DNA of 64,000 nucleotides from Ehretia macrophylla (Eukaryota > Streptophyta > Magnoliopsida > Boraginales > Ehretiaceae): assembly GCA_037974665.1 (NCBI GenBank), contig CM075783.1:15594762-15658761 (forward strand), read 5' to 3'. The translations under genes were made by a program, and so were the position numbers. Shown in pieces: positions 24,101 through 38,000 of the stretch (the stretch's first letter is position 1; each line of letters starts with the position of its first letter). The notes beneath the pieces were generated by a model. That model did not search any database. It was not told the DNA's origin and saw only the letters and a list, made by a program, of their open reading frames with translations.

Positions 24101-27100
24101 TTCAATTTTAATATATTTTCACTTTTTGTGTATTAGCTACGGATAATACACAAAATCCATTCCGATTCAAATGGATTCTGTAAGGGTTTGCTAAATTCTG
24201 TGTTAATTAGTAGATGAGTTAAATCCATCAGTTTATCCTAAAATCCCATTGGATAAAATGGATTTATCTTATGAGTTATTGCTCATATTAATTCAGTAAA
24301 TGATAATTGTATTATTGAATGCTAATGTCATCCACTTTCTTCCGAATCATGTTAACCCATGCTGCTAGTGGGTTCAAATGCTCCCTACACCAAACCTTGC
24401 ACAAGCAGGTTTTTCAACAATTTGATCCCATGCCGATTCCAACTGAGATGCCCCAAAATGGTTGGTAACTATAAATTTTAAATTTTAATATATTTTCACT
24501 TTTTCTGCATTAGCTACGGATAATAAACAAATTCCATTCCGATTCAAATGGATTCTGTAAGGGTTTGCCAAATTCTGTGTTAATTAGTAGATGAGTTAAA
24601 TCCATCAGTTTATCCAAAATCCCATTGGGTAAAATGGATTTATCTTATAAGTTATTGCTTATATTAATTTAGTAAATTATACTTGTATTATTGAATGCTA
24701 ATGTCATCCACTTTCTTCCGAAACAAGTTAACCCATGCTACTAGCGGGTTCAAAGGCTCCCTACACCAAACCTTACACAAGTAGGTTTTTCAACAATTCC
24801 ATCCCATGCCGATTCCAACTAAGATGCCCAAAATGGTTGGTAACTATAAATTTTAAATTTTAATATATTTTCACTTTTTGTGTATTAGCGACGGATAATA
24901 CACAAAATCCATTCCGATTCAAATAGATTATGTAAGTGTTTATTAAATTCTGGGTTAATTAGTAGATGAGTTAAATCCATCAGTTTATCCAAAAATCCCA
25001 TTGGGTAAAATGGATTTATCTTATGATTTATTGCTTATATTAATTCAGTAAATTATACTTGTATTATTGAATGCTAATGTCTTCCACTTTCTTCTGAATC
25101 AAGTTAACCCATGCTGCTAGTGGGTTCAGAGGCTCCCTACACCAAACCCCGCACAAGCAGGTTTTTCAACAAATCCATCCCATGCCGATTCCAACTGTGA
25201 TGCCCAAAATGGTTGGTAACTAAAATTTTCAATTTTAAAATATTTTCACTTTTTGTGTATTAGCTACGGATAATACACAAAGTCCATTCTGATTCAAATG
25301 GATTCTGTAAGGGTTTGCTAAATTCTGTGTTAATTAGTAGATGAGTTAAATCCATCAGTTTATCCTAAAATCCCATTGGGTAAAATTGATTTATCTTATA
25401 AGTTATTGCTTATATTAATTCAGTAAATTATACTTGTATTATTGAATGCTAATGTCATCCACTTTCTTCTGAATAAAGTTAACCCATGCTGCTAGTGGGT
25501 TCAAAGGCTCCCTACACCAGACCTTGCACAAGCAGGTTTTTCGACAATTCGATCCAATGCCGATTCCAACTGAGATGCCCCAAAATGGTTGGTAACTATA
25601 AATTTTAAATTTCAATATATTTTCACTTTTTGTGTATTAGCTACAGATAATACACAAAATCCATTCCGATTCAAATGGATTCTGTAAGGGTTTGCTAAAT
25701 TCTGTGTTAATTAGTAGATGAGTTAAATCCATTAGTTTATCCTAAAATCCCATAGGGTAAAATGGATTTATCTTATGAGTTATTGCTTATATTAATTCAG
25801 TAAATTATACTTGTATTATTGAATGCCAATGTCATCCACTTTCTTCCGAATCAAGTTAACCCATGCTGCTAGTGGGTTCAAAGGCTTCCTACACCAAACC
25901 TTGCACAAGCAGGTTTTTTGACAATTCCATCCCATGCCGATTCCAAATGAGATGCCCAAAATGGTTGGTAACTAGAATTTTCAATTTTAAAATATTTTCA
26001 CTTTTTGTGTATTAGCTACGAATAATACACAAAGTCCATTCCGATTCAAATGGATTCTGTAAGGGATTGCTAAATTCTGTGTTAATTAGTAGATGAGTTA
26101 AATCCATCAGTTTATCCTAAAATCCCATTGGGTAAAATGGATTTATCTTATAAGTTATTGCTTATATTAATTCTGTAAATTATTCTTGTATTATTGAATG
26201 CTAATGTCATCCACTTTCTTCCGAATCAAGTTAACCCATGTTGGTTGTGGGTTCAATGGCTCCCTACACCAGACCTTGCACAAGCAGGTTTTTCGACAAT
26301 TCGATCCAATGCCGATTCCAACTGAGATGCTCCAAAATGGTTGGTAACTATAAATTTTCAATTTTAATATATTTTCACTTTTTGTGTATTAGCTACGGAT
26401 AATACACAAAATCCATTCCGATTCAAATGGATTCTGTAAGGGTTTGCTAAATTCTGTGTTAATTAGTAGATGAGTAAAATCCATTAGTTTATCCTAAAAT
26501 CCCATAGGGTAAAATGGATTTATCTTATGAGTTATTGCTTATATTAATTCAGTAAATTATACTTGTATTATTGAATGCTAATGTCATCCACTTTCTTCCG
26601 AATCAAGTTAACCCATGCTGCTAGTGGGTTCAAAGGCTTCCTACACCAAACCTTGCACAAGCAGGTTTTTTGACAATTCCATCCCATGCCGATTCCAAAT
26701 GAGATGCCCAAAATGGTTGGTAACTAGAATTTTCAATTTTAAAATATTTTCACTTTTTGTGTATTAGCTACGGATAATACACAAAGTCCATTCCGATTCA
26801 AATGGATTCTGTAAGGGTTTGCTAAATTCTGTGTTAATTAGTAGATGAGTTAAATCCATCAGTTTATCCTAAAATCCCATTGGGTAAAATGGATTTATCT
26901 TATGAGTTATTGCTTATATTAATTCAGTAAATTATACTTGTAATATTGAATGCTAATGTCATCCACTTTCTTGTGAATCAAGTTAACCCATGTTGCTAGT
27001 GGGTTCAAAGGCTCCCTACACCAGACCTTGCACAAGTAGGTTTTTCGACAATTCGATCCAATGCCGATTCCAACTGAGATGCCCCAAAATGGTTGGTAAC

Positions 27101-30100
27101 TATAAATTTTAAATTTTAATATATTTTCACTTTTTGTGTATTAGCTACGGATAATACACAAAATCCATTCCGATTCAAATGGATTCTGTAAGGGTTTGCT
27201 AAATTCTGTGTTAATTAGTAGATGAGTTAAATCCATTAGTTTATCCTAAAATCCCATAGGGTAAAATGGATTTATCTTATGAGTTATTGCTTATATTAAT
27301 TCAGTAAATTATACTTGTATTATTGAATGCCAATGTTATCCACTTTCTTCCGAATCAAGTTAACCCATGCTGCTAGTGGGTTCAAAGGCTTCCTACAACA
27401 AACCTTGCACAAGCAGGTTTTTTGACAATTCCATCCCATGCCGATTCCAAATGAGATGCCCAAAATGGTTGGTAACTAGAATTTTCAATTTTAAAATATT
27501 TTCACTTTTTGTGTATTAGCTACAGATAATACACAAAGTCCATTCCGATTCAAATGGATTCTGTAAGGGTTTGCTAAATTCTGTGTTAATTAGTAGATGA
27601 GTTAAATCCATCAGTTTATCCTAAAATCCCATTGGGTAAAATGGATTTATCTTATAAGTTATTGCTTATATTAATTCAGTAAATTATACTTGTATTATTG
27701 AATGCTAATGTCTTCCACTTTCTTCCGAATCAAGTTAACCCATGCTGCTAGAGGGTTCAAAGGCTCCTTACACCAAACCTTGCACAAGCAGGTTTTTCGA
27801 CAATTCCATCCCATGCCGATTCCAAATGAGATGCCCAAAATGGTTGGTAACTAAAATTTTCAATTTTAAAATACTTTCACTTTTTGTGTATTAGCTACGG
27901 ATAATACACAAAGTCCATTCCGATTCCAATGGATTCTGTAAGGGTTTGCAAAATTCTATGTTAATTAGTATATGAGTTAAATCCATCAGTTTATCCTAAA
28001 ATCCCATTGGGTAAAATGGATTTATCTTATGAGTTATTGCTTATATTAATTCAGTAAATTATACTTTTATTATTGAATGCTAATGTCTTCCACTTTCTTC
28101 CGAATCAAGTTAACCCATGCTGCTAGAGGGTTCAAAGGCTCCTTACACCAAACCTTGCACAAGCAGGTTTTTCGACAATTGCATCCCATGCCGATTCCAA
28201 ATGAGATGCCCAAAATGGTTGGTAACTAAAATTTTCAATTTTAAAATACTTTCACTTTTTGTGTATTAGCTACGGATAATACACAAAGTCCATTCCGATT
28301 CAAATGGATTCTGTAAGGGTTTGCAAAATTCTATGTTAATTAGTAGATGAGTTAAATCCATCAGTTTATCCTAAAATCCCATTGGGTAAAATGGATTTAT
28401 CTTATGAGTTATTGCTTATATTAATTCAGTAAATTATACTTGTATTATTGAATGCTAATGTCTTCCACTTTCTTCCGAATCAAGTTAACCCATGCTGCTA
28501 GAGGGTTCAAAGGCTCCTTACACCAAACCTTGCACAAGCAGGTTTTTCGACAATTGCATCCCATGCCGATTCCAAATGAGATGCCCAAAATGGTTGGTAA
28601 CTAAAATTTTCAATTTTAAAATACTTTCACTTTTTGTGTATTAGCTACGGATAATACACAAAGTCCATTCCGATTCAAATGGATTCTGTAAGGGTTTGCA
28701 AAATTCTATGTTAATTAGTAGATGAGTTAAATCCATCAGTTTATCCTAAAATCCCATTGGGTAAAATGGATTTATCTTATGAGTTATTGCTTATATTAAT
28801 TCAGTAAATTATACTTGTATTATTGATTGCCAATGTCATCCACTTTCTTCCGAATCAAGTTAACCCATGCTGCTAGTGGGTTCAAAGGCTTCCTACACCA
28901 AACCTTGCACAAGCAGGTTTTTTGACAATTCCATCCCATGCCGATTCCAAATGAGATGCCCAAAATGGTTGGTAACTAGAATTTTCAATTTTAAAATATT
29001 TTCACTTTTTGTGTATTACCTACGGATAATACACAAAGTCCATTCCGATTCAAATGGATTCTGTAAGGGATTGCTAAATTCTGTGTTAATTAGTAGATGA
29101 GTTAAATCCATCAGTTTATCCTAAAATCCCATTGGGTAAAATGGATTTATCTTATAAGTTATTGCTTATATTAATTCAGTAAATTATACTTGTATTATTG
29201 AATGCTAATGTCATCCACTTTCTTGTGAATCAAGTTAACCCATGTTGCTAGTGGGTTCAAAGGCTCCCTACACCAGACCTTGCACAAGTAGGTTTTTCGA
29301 CAATTCGATCCAATGCCGATTCCAACTGAGATGCCCCAAAATGGTTGGTAACTATAAATTTTAAATTTTAATATATTTTCACTTTTTGTGTATTAGCTAC
29401 GGATAATACACAAAATCCATTCCGATTCAAATGGATTCTGTAAGGGTTTGCTAAATTCTGTGTTAATTAGTAGATGAGTTAAATCCATTAGTTTATCCTA
29501 AAATCCCATAGGGTAAAATGGATTTATCTTATGAGTTATTGCTTATATTAATTCAGTAAATTATACTTGTATTATTGAATGCCAATGTTATCCACTTTCT
29601 TCCGAATCAAGTTAACCCATGCTGCTAGTGGGTTCAAAGGCTTCCTACAACAAACCTTGCACAAGCAGGTTTTTTGACAATTCCATCCCATGCCGATTCC
29701 AAATGAGATGCCCAAAATGGTTGGTAACTAGAATTTTCAATTTTAAAATATTTTCACTTTTTGTGTATTAGCTACAGATAATACACAAAGTCCATTCCGA
29801 TTCAAATGGATTCTGTAAGGGTTTGCTAAATTCTATGTTAATTAGTAGATGAGTTAAATCCATCAGTTTATCCTAAAATCCCATTGGGTAAAATGGATTT
29901 ATCTTATGAGTTATTGCTTAAATTAATTCAGTAAATTATACTTGTATTATTGAATGCTAATGTCATCCACTTTCTTCCGAATCAAGTTAACCCATGTTGC
30001 TAGAGGGTTCAAAGGCTCCTTACACCAAACCTTGCACAAGCAGGTTTTTCGACAATTCCATCCCATGTCGATTCCAAATGAGATGCCCAAAATGGTTGGT

Positions 30101-32620
30101 AACTAAAGTTTTCAATTTTAAAATACTTTCACTTTTTGTGTATTAGCTACGGATAATACACAAAGTCCATTCCGATTCAAATGGATTCTGTATGGGTTTG
30201 CTAAATTCTATGTTAATTAGTAGATGAGTTAAATCCATCAGTTTATCCTAAAATCCCATTGGGTAAAATGGATTTATCTTATGAGTTATTGCTTATATTA
30301 ATTCAGTAAATTATACTTGTATTATTGAATGCTAATGTCTTCCACTTTCTTCCGAATCAAGTTAACCCATGCTGCTAGAGGGTTCAAAGGCTCCTTACAC
30401 CAAACCTTGCACAAGCAGGTTTTTCGACAATTGCATCCCATGCCGATTCCAAATGAGATGCCCAAAATGGTTGGTAACTAAAATTTTCAATTTTAAAATA
30501 CTTTCACTTTTTGTGTATTAGCTACGGATAATACACAAAGTCCATTCCGATTCAAATGGATTCTGTAAGGGTTTGCAAAATTCTATGTTAATTAGTAGAT
30601 GAGTTAAATCCATCAGTTTATCCTAAAATCCCATTGGGTAAAATGGATTTATCTTATGAGTTATTGCTTATATTAATTCAGTAAATTATACTTGTATTAT
30701 TGAATGCTAATGTCTTCCACTTTCTTCCGAATCAAGTTAACCCATGCTGCTAGAGGGTTCAAAGGCTCCTTACACCAAACCTTGCACAAGCAGGTTTTTC
30801 GACAATTGCATCCCATACCGATTCCAAATGAGATGCCCAAAATGGTTGGTAACTAAAATTTTCAATTTTAAAATACTTTCACTTTTTGTGTATTAGCTAC
30901 GGATAATACACAAAGTCCATTCCGATTCAAATGGATTCTGTAAGGGTTTGCAAAATTCTATGTTAATTAGTAGATGAGTTAAATCCATCAGTTTATCCTA
31001 AAATCCCATTGGGTAAAATGGATTTATCTTATGAGTTATTGCTTATATTAATTCAGTAAATTATACTTGTATTATTGATTGCCAATGTCATCCACTTTCT
31101 TCCGAATCAAGTTAACCCATGCTGCTAGTGGGTTCAAAGGCTTCCTACACCAAACCTTGCACAAGCAGGTTTTTTGACAATTCCATCCCATGCCGATTCC
31201 AAATGAGATGCCCAAAATGGTTGGTAACTAGAATTTTCAATTTTAAAATATTTTCACTTTTTGTGTATTAGCTACGGATAATACACAAAGTCCATTCCGA
31301 TTCAAATGGATTCTGTAAGGGTTTGCTAAATTCTGTGTTAATTAGTAGATGAGTTAAATCCATCAGTTTATCCTAAAATCCCATTGGGTAAAATGGATTT
31401 AACTTATAAGTTATTGCTTATATTAATTCAGTAAATTATACTTGTATTATTGAATGCTAATGTCATCCACTTTCTTCCGAATCAAGTTAACCCATGCTGC
31501 TAGTGGGTTCAAAGGCTCCCTACACCAGACCTTGCACAAGCAGGTTTTTCGACAATTCGATCCAATGCCGATTCCAACTGAGATGCCCCAAAATGGTTGG
31601 TAACTATAAATTTTCAATTTTAATATATTTTCACTTTTTGTGTATTAGCGACGGATAATACACAAAATCCATTCCGATTCAAATGGATTCTGTAAGGGTT
31701 TGCTAAATTCTGTGTTAATTAGTAGATGAGTTAAATCCATCAGTTTATCCTAAAATCCCATTGGGTAAAATGGATTTATCTTATGAGTTATTGCTTATAT
31801 TAATTCAGTAAATTATACTTGTATTATTGAATGCTAATGTCTTCCACTTTCTTCCGAATCAAGTTAACCCATGCTGCTAGAGGGTTCAAAGGCTCCTTAC
31901 ACTAAACCTTGCACAAGCAGGTTTTTCGACAATTCCATCCCATGCCATTCCAAATCAGATGCCCAAAATGGTTGGTAACTAAAATTTTCAATTTTAAAAT
32001 ACTTTCACTTTTTGTGTATTAGCTACGGATAATACACAAAGTCCATTCCGATTCAAATGGATTCTGTAAGGGTTTGCTAAATTCTATGTTAATTAGTAGA
32101 TGAGTTAAATCCATCAGTTTATCCTAAAATCCCATTGGGTAAAATGGATTTATCTTATGAGTTATTGCTTATATTAATTCAGTAAATTATACTTGTATTA
32201 TTGAATGCTAATGTCTTCCACTTTCTTCTGAATCAAGTTAACCCATGCTGCTAGTGGGTTCAAAGGCTCCCTACACCAAACCTTGCACAAGCAGGTTTTT
32301 CGACAATTCCATCCCATGCCGATTCCAACTGAGATGCCCAAAATGGTTGGTAACTAGAATTTTCAATTTTAAAATATTTTCACTTTTTGTGTATTAGCTA
32401 CGGATAATACACAAAGTCCATTCCGATTCAAATGGATTCTGTAAGGGTTTGCTAAATTCTGTGTTAATTAGTAGATGAGTTAAATCCATCAGTTTATCCT
32501 AAAATCCCATTGGGTAAAATGGATTTATCTTATGAGTTATTGCTTATATTAATTCAGTAAATTATACTTGTATTATTGAATGCTAATGTCATCCACTTTC
32601 TTCTGAATCAAGTTAACCCA
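21170..32620 (+). repeat. Satellite array segment 2, with higher-order repeats
   Basis: About 30 plus-strand monomers. Two linked sequence classes alternate. One reads AACTATAAATTTT...TTTTAATATA...CACAAAATCC, the other AACTAGAATTTT...TTTTAAAATA...CACAAAGTCC. A three-monomer unit of about 1130 bp is duplicated near 22070-24330 (linked variants CACTATTTGTG, GTGTGAATTAG, CCATTGGTAAAA). A six-monomer unit of 2252 bp is duplicated at 26956-29207 and 29208-31459. Orientation never changes. No gene is present in the segment. Confidence 0.95.
26956..31459 (+). repeat. Two tandem copies of a six-monomer higher-order repeat (2252 bp each)
   Basis: Rare variants recur at a spacing of 2251-2252 bp: CTTGTGAATCAAG at 26970 and 29222, GCCAATGTTATCC at about 27328 and 29579, CTACAGATAATAC at about 27520 and 29772, and TTGATTGCCAATG at about 28824 and 31076. 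Within each copy the middle monomers carry GCTAGAGGGTTCAAAGGCTCC. The pattern indicates duplication of a block of six monomers. Confidence 0.85.
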
Positions 32621-35053
32621 TGTCACGCCCCAACTCGACCCCACCTATAATCAGTCGGGACGCAACGGAATTTCGGCGGCATAACGACAGTAAACAGATT
32701 TCCGAGGTTCTAAACCAACCTCATTAAACATCATACATCCAGTAATTCCTCAATACAAACAACAACATAGAACACAACCATATTATACAATAAAACATCC
32801 TCGTTATACGCCTCCGTTCCAACATGACATACAATACCTCAACTTTATCATACATTTCAAAAGTAAGTTGAGACACAACTACAATTTAAACATAGACAAA
32901 AGAAAGCTACTAAATTAACATCATTTAGATCATTATCTTATCAACAACTATTACACTAAGAACCGTAAAGCATATAAAAGTCTATTAAACTAATATACAT
33001 GACGTTTAACAACATAGAATCATGGATAAGACTCAGGGACATATGACTCATCCACGAAAGGCACGTTTTCCACATTCTCCTCTTCAGGAGGCACGTACCC
33101 GTAATCTTGTGAAAGTACACCTGAAACATGCATTAATAGAGAGTGAGCTTATATACACAAGCCCAGTGAGGATCCGATAGATCTCGACAGCATTCACTAC
33201 GCTCCTTGGATTTAGTCCTTTGAGCAAGTAAACACACAACAACATAATAACATAAATAAAGCTATCATCACATAACTATATAACCAATCAATAAGGATAC
33301 TCTATTTGGTGTAGCTCCAAACGCCATCACGATCTCAACCGTTCTTCTTATAACTCCCCATTACTCACGCACCCGAGGTACCTCACTAGCCTCTTCCCTC
33401 CATGACATCTCCGTCATGCGAGCTGGGGGTAGCCTATGGCAGTCATGCCGTTATCAACCCGACAGCCCGACGCTGCCCGAGAGGTGGCACACACATACCA
33501 AGACTCCATATTCATCAATCATCATGCAAGCATAAATCAATCAATCAATTGGGAGATCAGCAACAAGAGTGCCCGATTCCCGCATTCAATAATAATCAAT
33601 CAATAACATCAATATAACATCAATATTAAATTAAACAACAAACAACGTAGTTAGATGACAAAGTAGGCCATCTAACCGGACATGCATAATATACATAATT
33701 AAACCCTAAATTACTCAACAACGACTCACCATTCATCACTCGAACACTACCCAACCATCTAAGGCATCGTTCAAGAAATTAAAGAATGACAACCTAAACT
33801 TCTAAAATTCATAACTTACAATCTACTAATCCAAACATTGCCAAATCAGTTCCTATCACTCACCCATTCAACCTACTACATTAGCCCTCTCGGAAATCCA
33901 CCATAACACCTCCAAAACATGCCCGATAACCCTAAAACCCTAAGACGTCATGGCTGGATTTTTCGGATTTTCACACAAACAATGTAATCGAAAATTCGGC
34001 ATTACAACAGCGCTAACACGTAATTATCAAGTATTTAGAAATCGACGGCAATCGATTTCGAGCAACGCAACTCAATTAAATCAACTTTGAACATTTAAAT
34101 CAAAATTAAATACCCGGAAAATAAAAATTATGCTATATCCGACAGAAATTCGTAGTATTAGTATATAATGATCCCTAGCATGCAAGGAGCAATAATCTAT
34201 CATCAGATTTCAATTCTAACGGTTCAATCTTCATTTATACGCAAAAACACAAAAATGACATTTTGAGATCTAGAATTTTTCTCTCACCTTAGATGCGATA
34301 TAAGCCTAGGAATGCGTGCTATGCGTGCCCAACAAGCAGAATCCAAGTCGGTGCGAAGTTTCACGGACAAAAACTAGGTTTTTCTTTGAAAAATTGGATT
34401 GAAAGCTTGAGTTTTCTCTTCTCTTTTTCTCTCCTCAACCTCACGGCAATGTGTGTGTGTGTGATGGTGTTTTTGTGTTTTGTGAGTGTGTGTTGAGGAC
34501 ATTAGCTTAAATGGTCAATTATTTAATTAAAGTCAAAGTTATTTTAATAGGTATTTTTGTGTTTTTAATGTCTTTAATTGCATTTTAGTGCTCACCAAGT
34601 TAAAAATAAATATGCAACCCCCAAGATATCTCAAGTGGATTATTTTTAGGTGACAAGAAGTTTTACATTCAAAGAATTCCACCCGAGTCGGCTTAAAACT
34701 CGATTTTCGCAAAAGTCGGTGTAAAAACCCTAATAAATTCTTAAGCCGATTTTAAAACCGTTTTCATCAAACACAGGTCTATTAAAGTCCGTGGACTAGG
34801 TCTAGAAGGGTTAAAAAGACCAGTTTCAAAATTATAGCGGACGTGTTTCGAAAACACTATTCACTGAAATCGACGATAAAATTTCTGACTCCGTTTTTGA
34901 TGAAAATTTCATGAATGCACATTTAGCACGTATTAGGAGTATTGAAATCAAAATTATAACTTTCTAGGTCCTATAGCACATAAACAGATCATATGCACGC
35001 AAAACGAGGTAAAGCACGTAAAACGAGATAAGAAAGAAAAGTGGGGTTTCACA
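32621..35053 (-). repeat. 3' LTR of element A
   Basis: On the plus strand it runs TGTCACGCCCC to GTGGGGTTTCACA, the reverse complement of the family LTR. It is almost identical to 40052-42477; differences include TTTTGTGAG versus TTGTGTGAG near 34480 and 41910. It supplies the last codons and the stop of the polyprotein frame. Confidence 0.94.
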
Positions 35054-38000
35054 TTCTCCCCCCCTTATAGAAATTTCGTCCTCGAAATTCTTACTTGATG
35101 TACGGAAAAGATCTGGGTATTGTTGCTGCATCTGATCTCGTCTCTCCCACGTAGCTTCCTCAATGCCGTGATGCTTCCACAACACCTTAACCATCGGAAT
35201 CCTCTTCGACCTCAACTCTCGGTCCATCTGATCTAGAATACGAATCGGACGCTCGTCATAAGTCAAATTCTCTCGAAGCTGTAACGGCTCTGGCTCAAGA
35301 ATATGAGAAGGATCCGGATTGTATTTCCGCAAATTAGACACGTGAAACACATCGTGGACATTAGAGAAGTTCTCCGGTAAAGCCAACCGATATGCCAACT
35401 TACCAACCCTGCCAGTAATCTCAAACGGCCCAACAAATCTCGGACTCAGCTTACCACCTTTACCATAACGAACAAACCCTTTTCGAGGAGACAATCTCAA
35501 GAAAACCCGATCTCCAACTGCAAACTCCAAGTCTCGACGACGCTTATCAGCATAACTCTTGAATCTACTCTGCGCCGTAAGCATTCTCTGCCTGATCAAC
35601 TGAACATTCTCGATCTTCTCAAGAAGTTCTGGCATAATAGTCGGATCAATAGTCTTCATCTCTCCTACCTCGTCCCAATATAAAGGTGAACGACACTTAC
35701 GACCGTAAAGAGCTGCAAAAGGTGCCATTCCAATAGTAGCTTGATAACTATTGTTATAGGCAAACTCGGCAAGTGGTAGATGTTTCTCCCAGTTCTTCCC
35801 GAAGTCCAGAACACAAGCCCTAAGCATATCTTCCAGAATCTGAATAGTCCGCTCAGATTGACCGTCGGTCTGTGGATGATACGCTGTACTGAAGTTCAAC
35901 TGAGTACCCAAAGTCTCCTGAAGTTTCTCCCACAAACGAGAAGTAAATCGAGGATCTCGATCAGAGACAATACTAGATGGAATACCGTGAAGTCTAACAA
36001 TCTGATCCAGATAGAGATCCGTCAGCTTTGTAACCTCATCTCCTAACCTCATGGCAATAAAATGAGCTGTCTTCGTCAAACGGTCCACGACAACCCAAAC
36101 TGCATCATTACCCCTCGGTGATCTAGGCAAACCAGTGACGAAGTCCATTGTAATATGCTCCCATTTCCACTCTGGTATAGCCAACGGCTGAAGCAAACCT
36201 GCTGGTCGTTGATGCTCGGCTTTCACTCTCTGACAAGTCAAACATCTAGACACAAACTGAGCAACCTCCCTCTTCATGTTGTTCCACCAGAAATGTTGTT
36301 TCAAATCCCGATACATCTTGGTTCCACCGGGATGAATAGTATATTTAGAATTATGAGCTTCCTCCAGAATACCTCGTCTCAAGCCCGGTTCATCGGGAAC
36401 ACAAACCCTGTTCCGAAACCGAAGAATACCATCCTCATGCACTTTAAAGTCAGACTGATCATCCGTGATCTGATCCTTGATCTTCTGAAGTTTAACATCA
36501 AGTTGCTGAGCTTCCCTGATCTGAGACAATAATAAAGGCTGAATACGGAGATGTGAACACATCACCCCAACCTGAGTGAACTCTGGTCTCCAATAACTAA
36601 ACTCCTCAAGAACCTCCCACTTCTTGACAGCCAAACAAGAAATACTAGCCTTCCGGCTGAGAGCATCTGCTACAACATTTGCCTTTCCAGGCAGATAATT
36701 GATAGAACAATTATAATCTCCAAGAAGCTCCATCCACCTCCGCTGGCGCATATTCAACTCCTTCTGTGAGAATAAATACTTAAGACTCTTATGATCAGTG
36801 AAAATCTCGAACTTACTGCCCCACAGATAATGACGCCACTTTTTCAGTGCGAAGACAACTGCTGCCAACTCAAGATCATGAGTCGGATAATTCACCTCAT
36901 AAGGCTTCAACTTCCTGGAAGCATAGGCAATAACTCGGCCATCCTGCATAAGAACACATCCCAAGCCCTCCTTGGATGCATCACTGTAAATGACCATATT
37001 ATCGGTTCCCTCTGGTAGAGCAAGTACTGGAGCGGTAGTTAACCTCTTTTTCAACTCCTGAAATCCACTCTCACACTTCTCGTCCCAATTAAAGATAGTC
37101 CGTTTCTGAGTCAACTTAGATAGTGGCCCCGCAATCTTTGAGAAGTCCTTGACAAACCTACGGTAATAACCCGCCAAGCCAAGAAAACTACGGACATCAG
37201 TAACACTCTCTGGCCGCTTCCAAGACATCACCGATTCAATCTTAGTGGGATCTACAGAAATACCACTTTGTGTAATAACATGGCCAAGAAAAGAAATCCG
37301 TTGCAGCCAAAATTCACATTTGCTGAACTTGGCAAACAACTGATGCTCCTGCAACTTCTCCAATACAAGCCGTAGATGTTGCTCGTGCTCCAATTCAGAT
37401 TTAGAATAGACCAAGATATCATCAATAAAAATCACCATGAACTGGTCCAAGTACGGCTGAAAGACTCGATGCATAAGATCCATGAATGCTGCCGGTGCAT
37501 TAGTCAAACCAAAGGGCATGACAACAAACTCATAATGCCCGTACCGAGTCCTGAAGGCAGACTTCGGAACATCGTCTGAGCGAATCCGAAGCTGATAATA
37601 CCCCTGCCTCAAATCAAACTTAGAGTAGACTTTGGCTCCCTGAAGTTGATCAAACAACTCATCAATCAGTGGCAAAGGATATTTATTCTTGATGGTCACC
37701 TGATTCAAACCACGGTAATCAATACATAATCTCAAAGTACCATCCTTCTTCTTCACAAACAAAACAGGAGCTCCCCAAGGTGAAGAACTCTGCTGAATAA
37801 ATCCTTTCTCCAACAACTCCTGTAACTGAGTCTTCAACTCCTTCAACTCAGCTGGTGCCATCCGGTACGCCGATTTAGAAATAGGTTGAGTACCGGGAAC
37901 AAGATTAATCACAAACTCTATATCCCTATCTGGCGGCAATCCTGGCAACTCCTCGGGAAATACATTAGGATATTCCCGGATAATAGGGACTTCTTCTAGC

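Noticed and set aside
14390..32620. CRISPR-like regular spacing
   Set aside because: The repeat unit is the whole 376 bp with no unique spacers; this is a plant satellite.
33402..33617. Recurrent 71-72 codon frame (MTSPSCELGVAYGSHA...) in the LTRs, also at 20173, 40833, 42581 and 50043
   Set aside because: It lies antisense to the LTR in every copy, changes length and C-terminus between copies, and has no recognisable domain. Recurrence is explained by LTR similarity.
33930..33955. CCCTAAAACCCTAAG telomere-like sequence, repeated in each LTR
   Set aside because: Only two imperfect units at a fixed place in the LTR, not a telomeric tract.
34293..34496. Recurrent 67-codon frame (MRYKPRNAC...) at 19284, 34293 and 41724
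   Set aside because: Also antisense within the LTR; its tail is encoded by a GT microsatellite, so it is not a credible protein.
36155..36532. Plus-strand frames opposite the polyproteins (36155-36532, 45337-45714, 46558-46944 and others)
   Set aside because: Shadows of the conserved gag-pol frame on the other strand, with codon patterns imposed by it.
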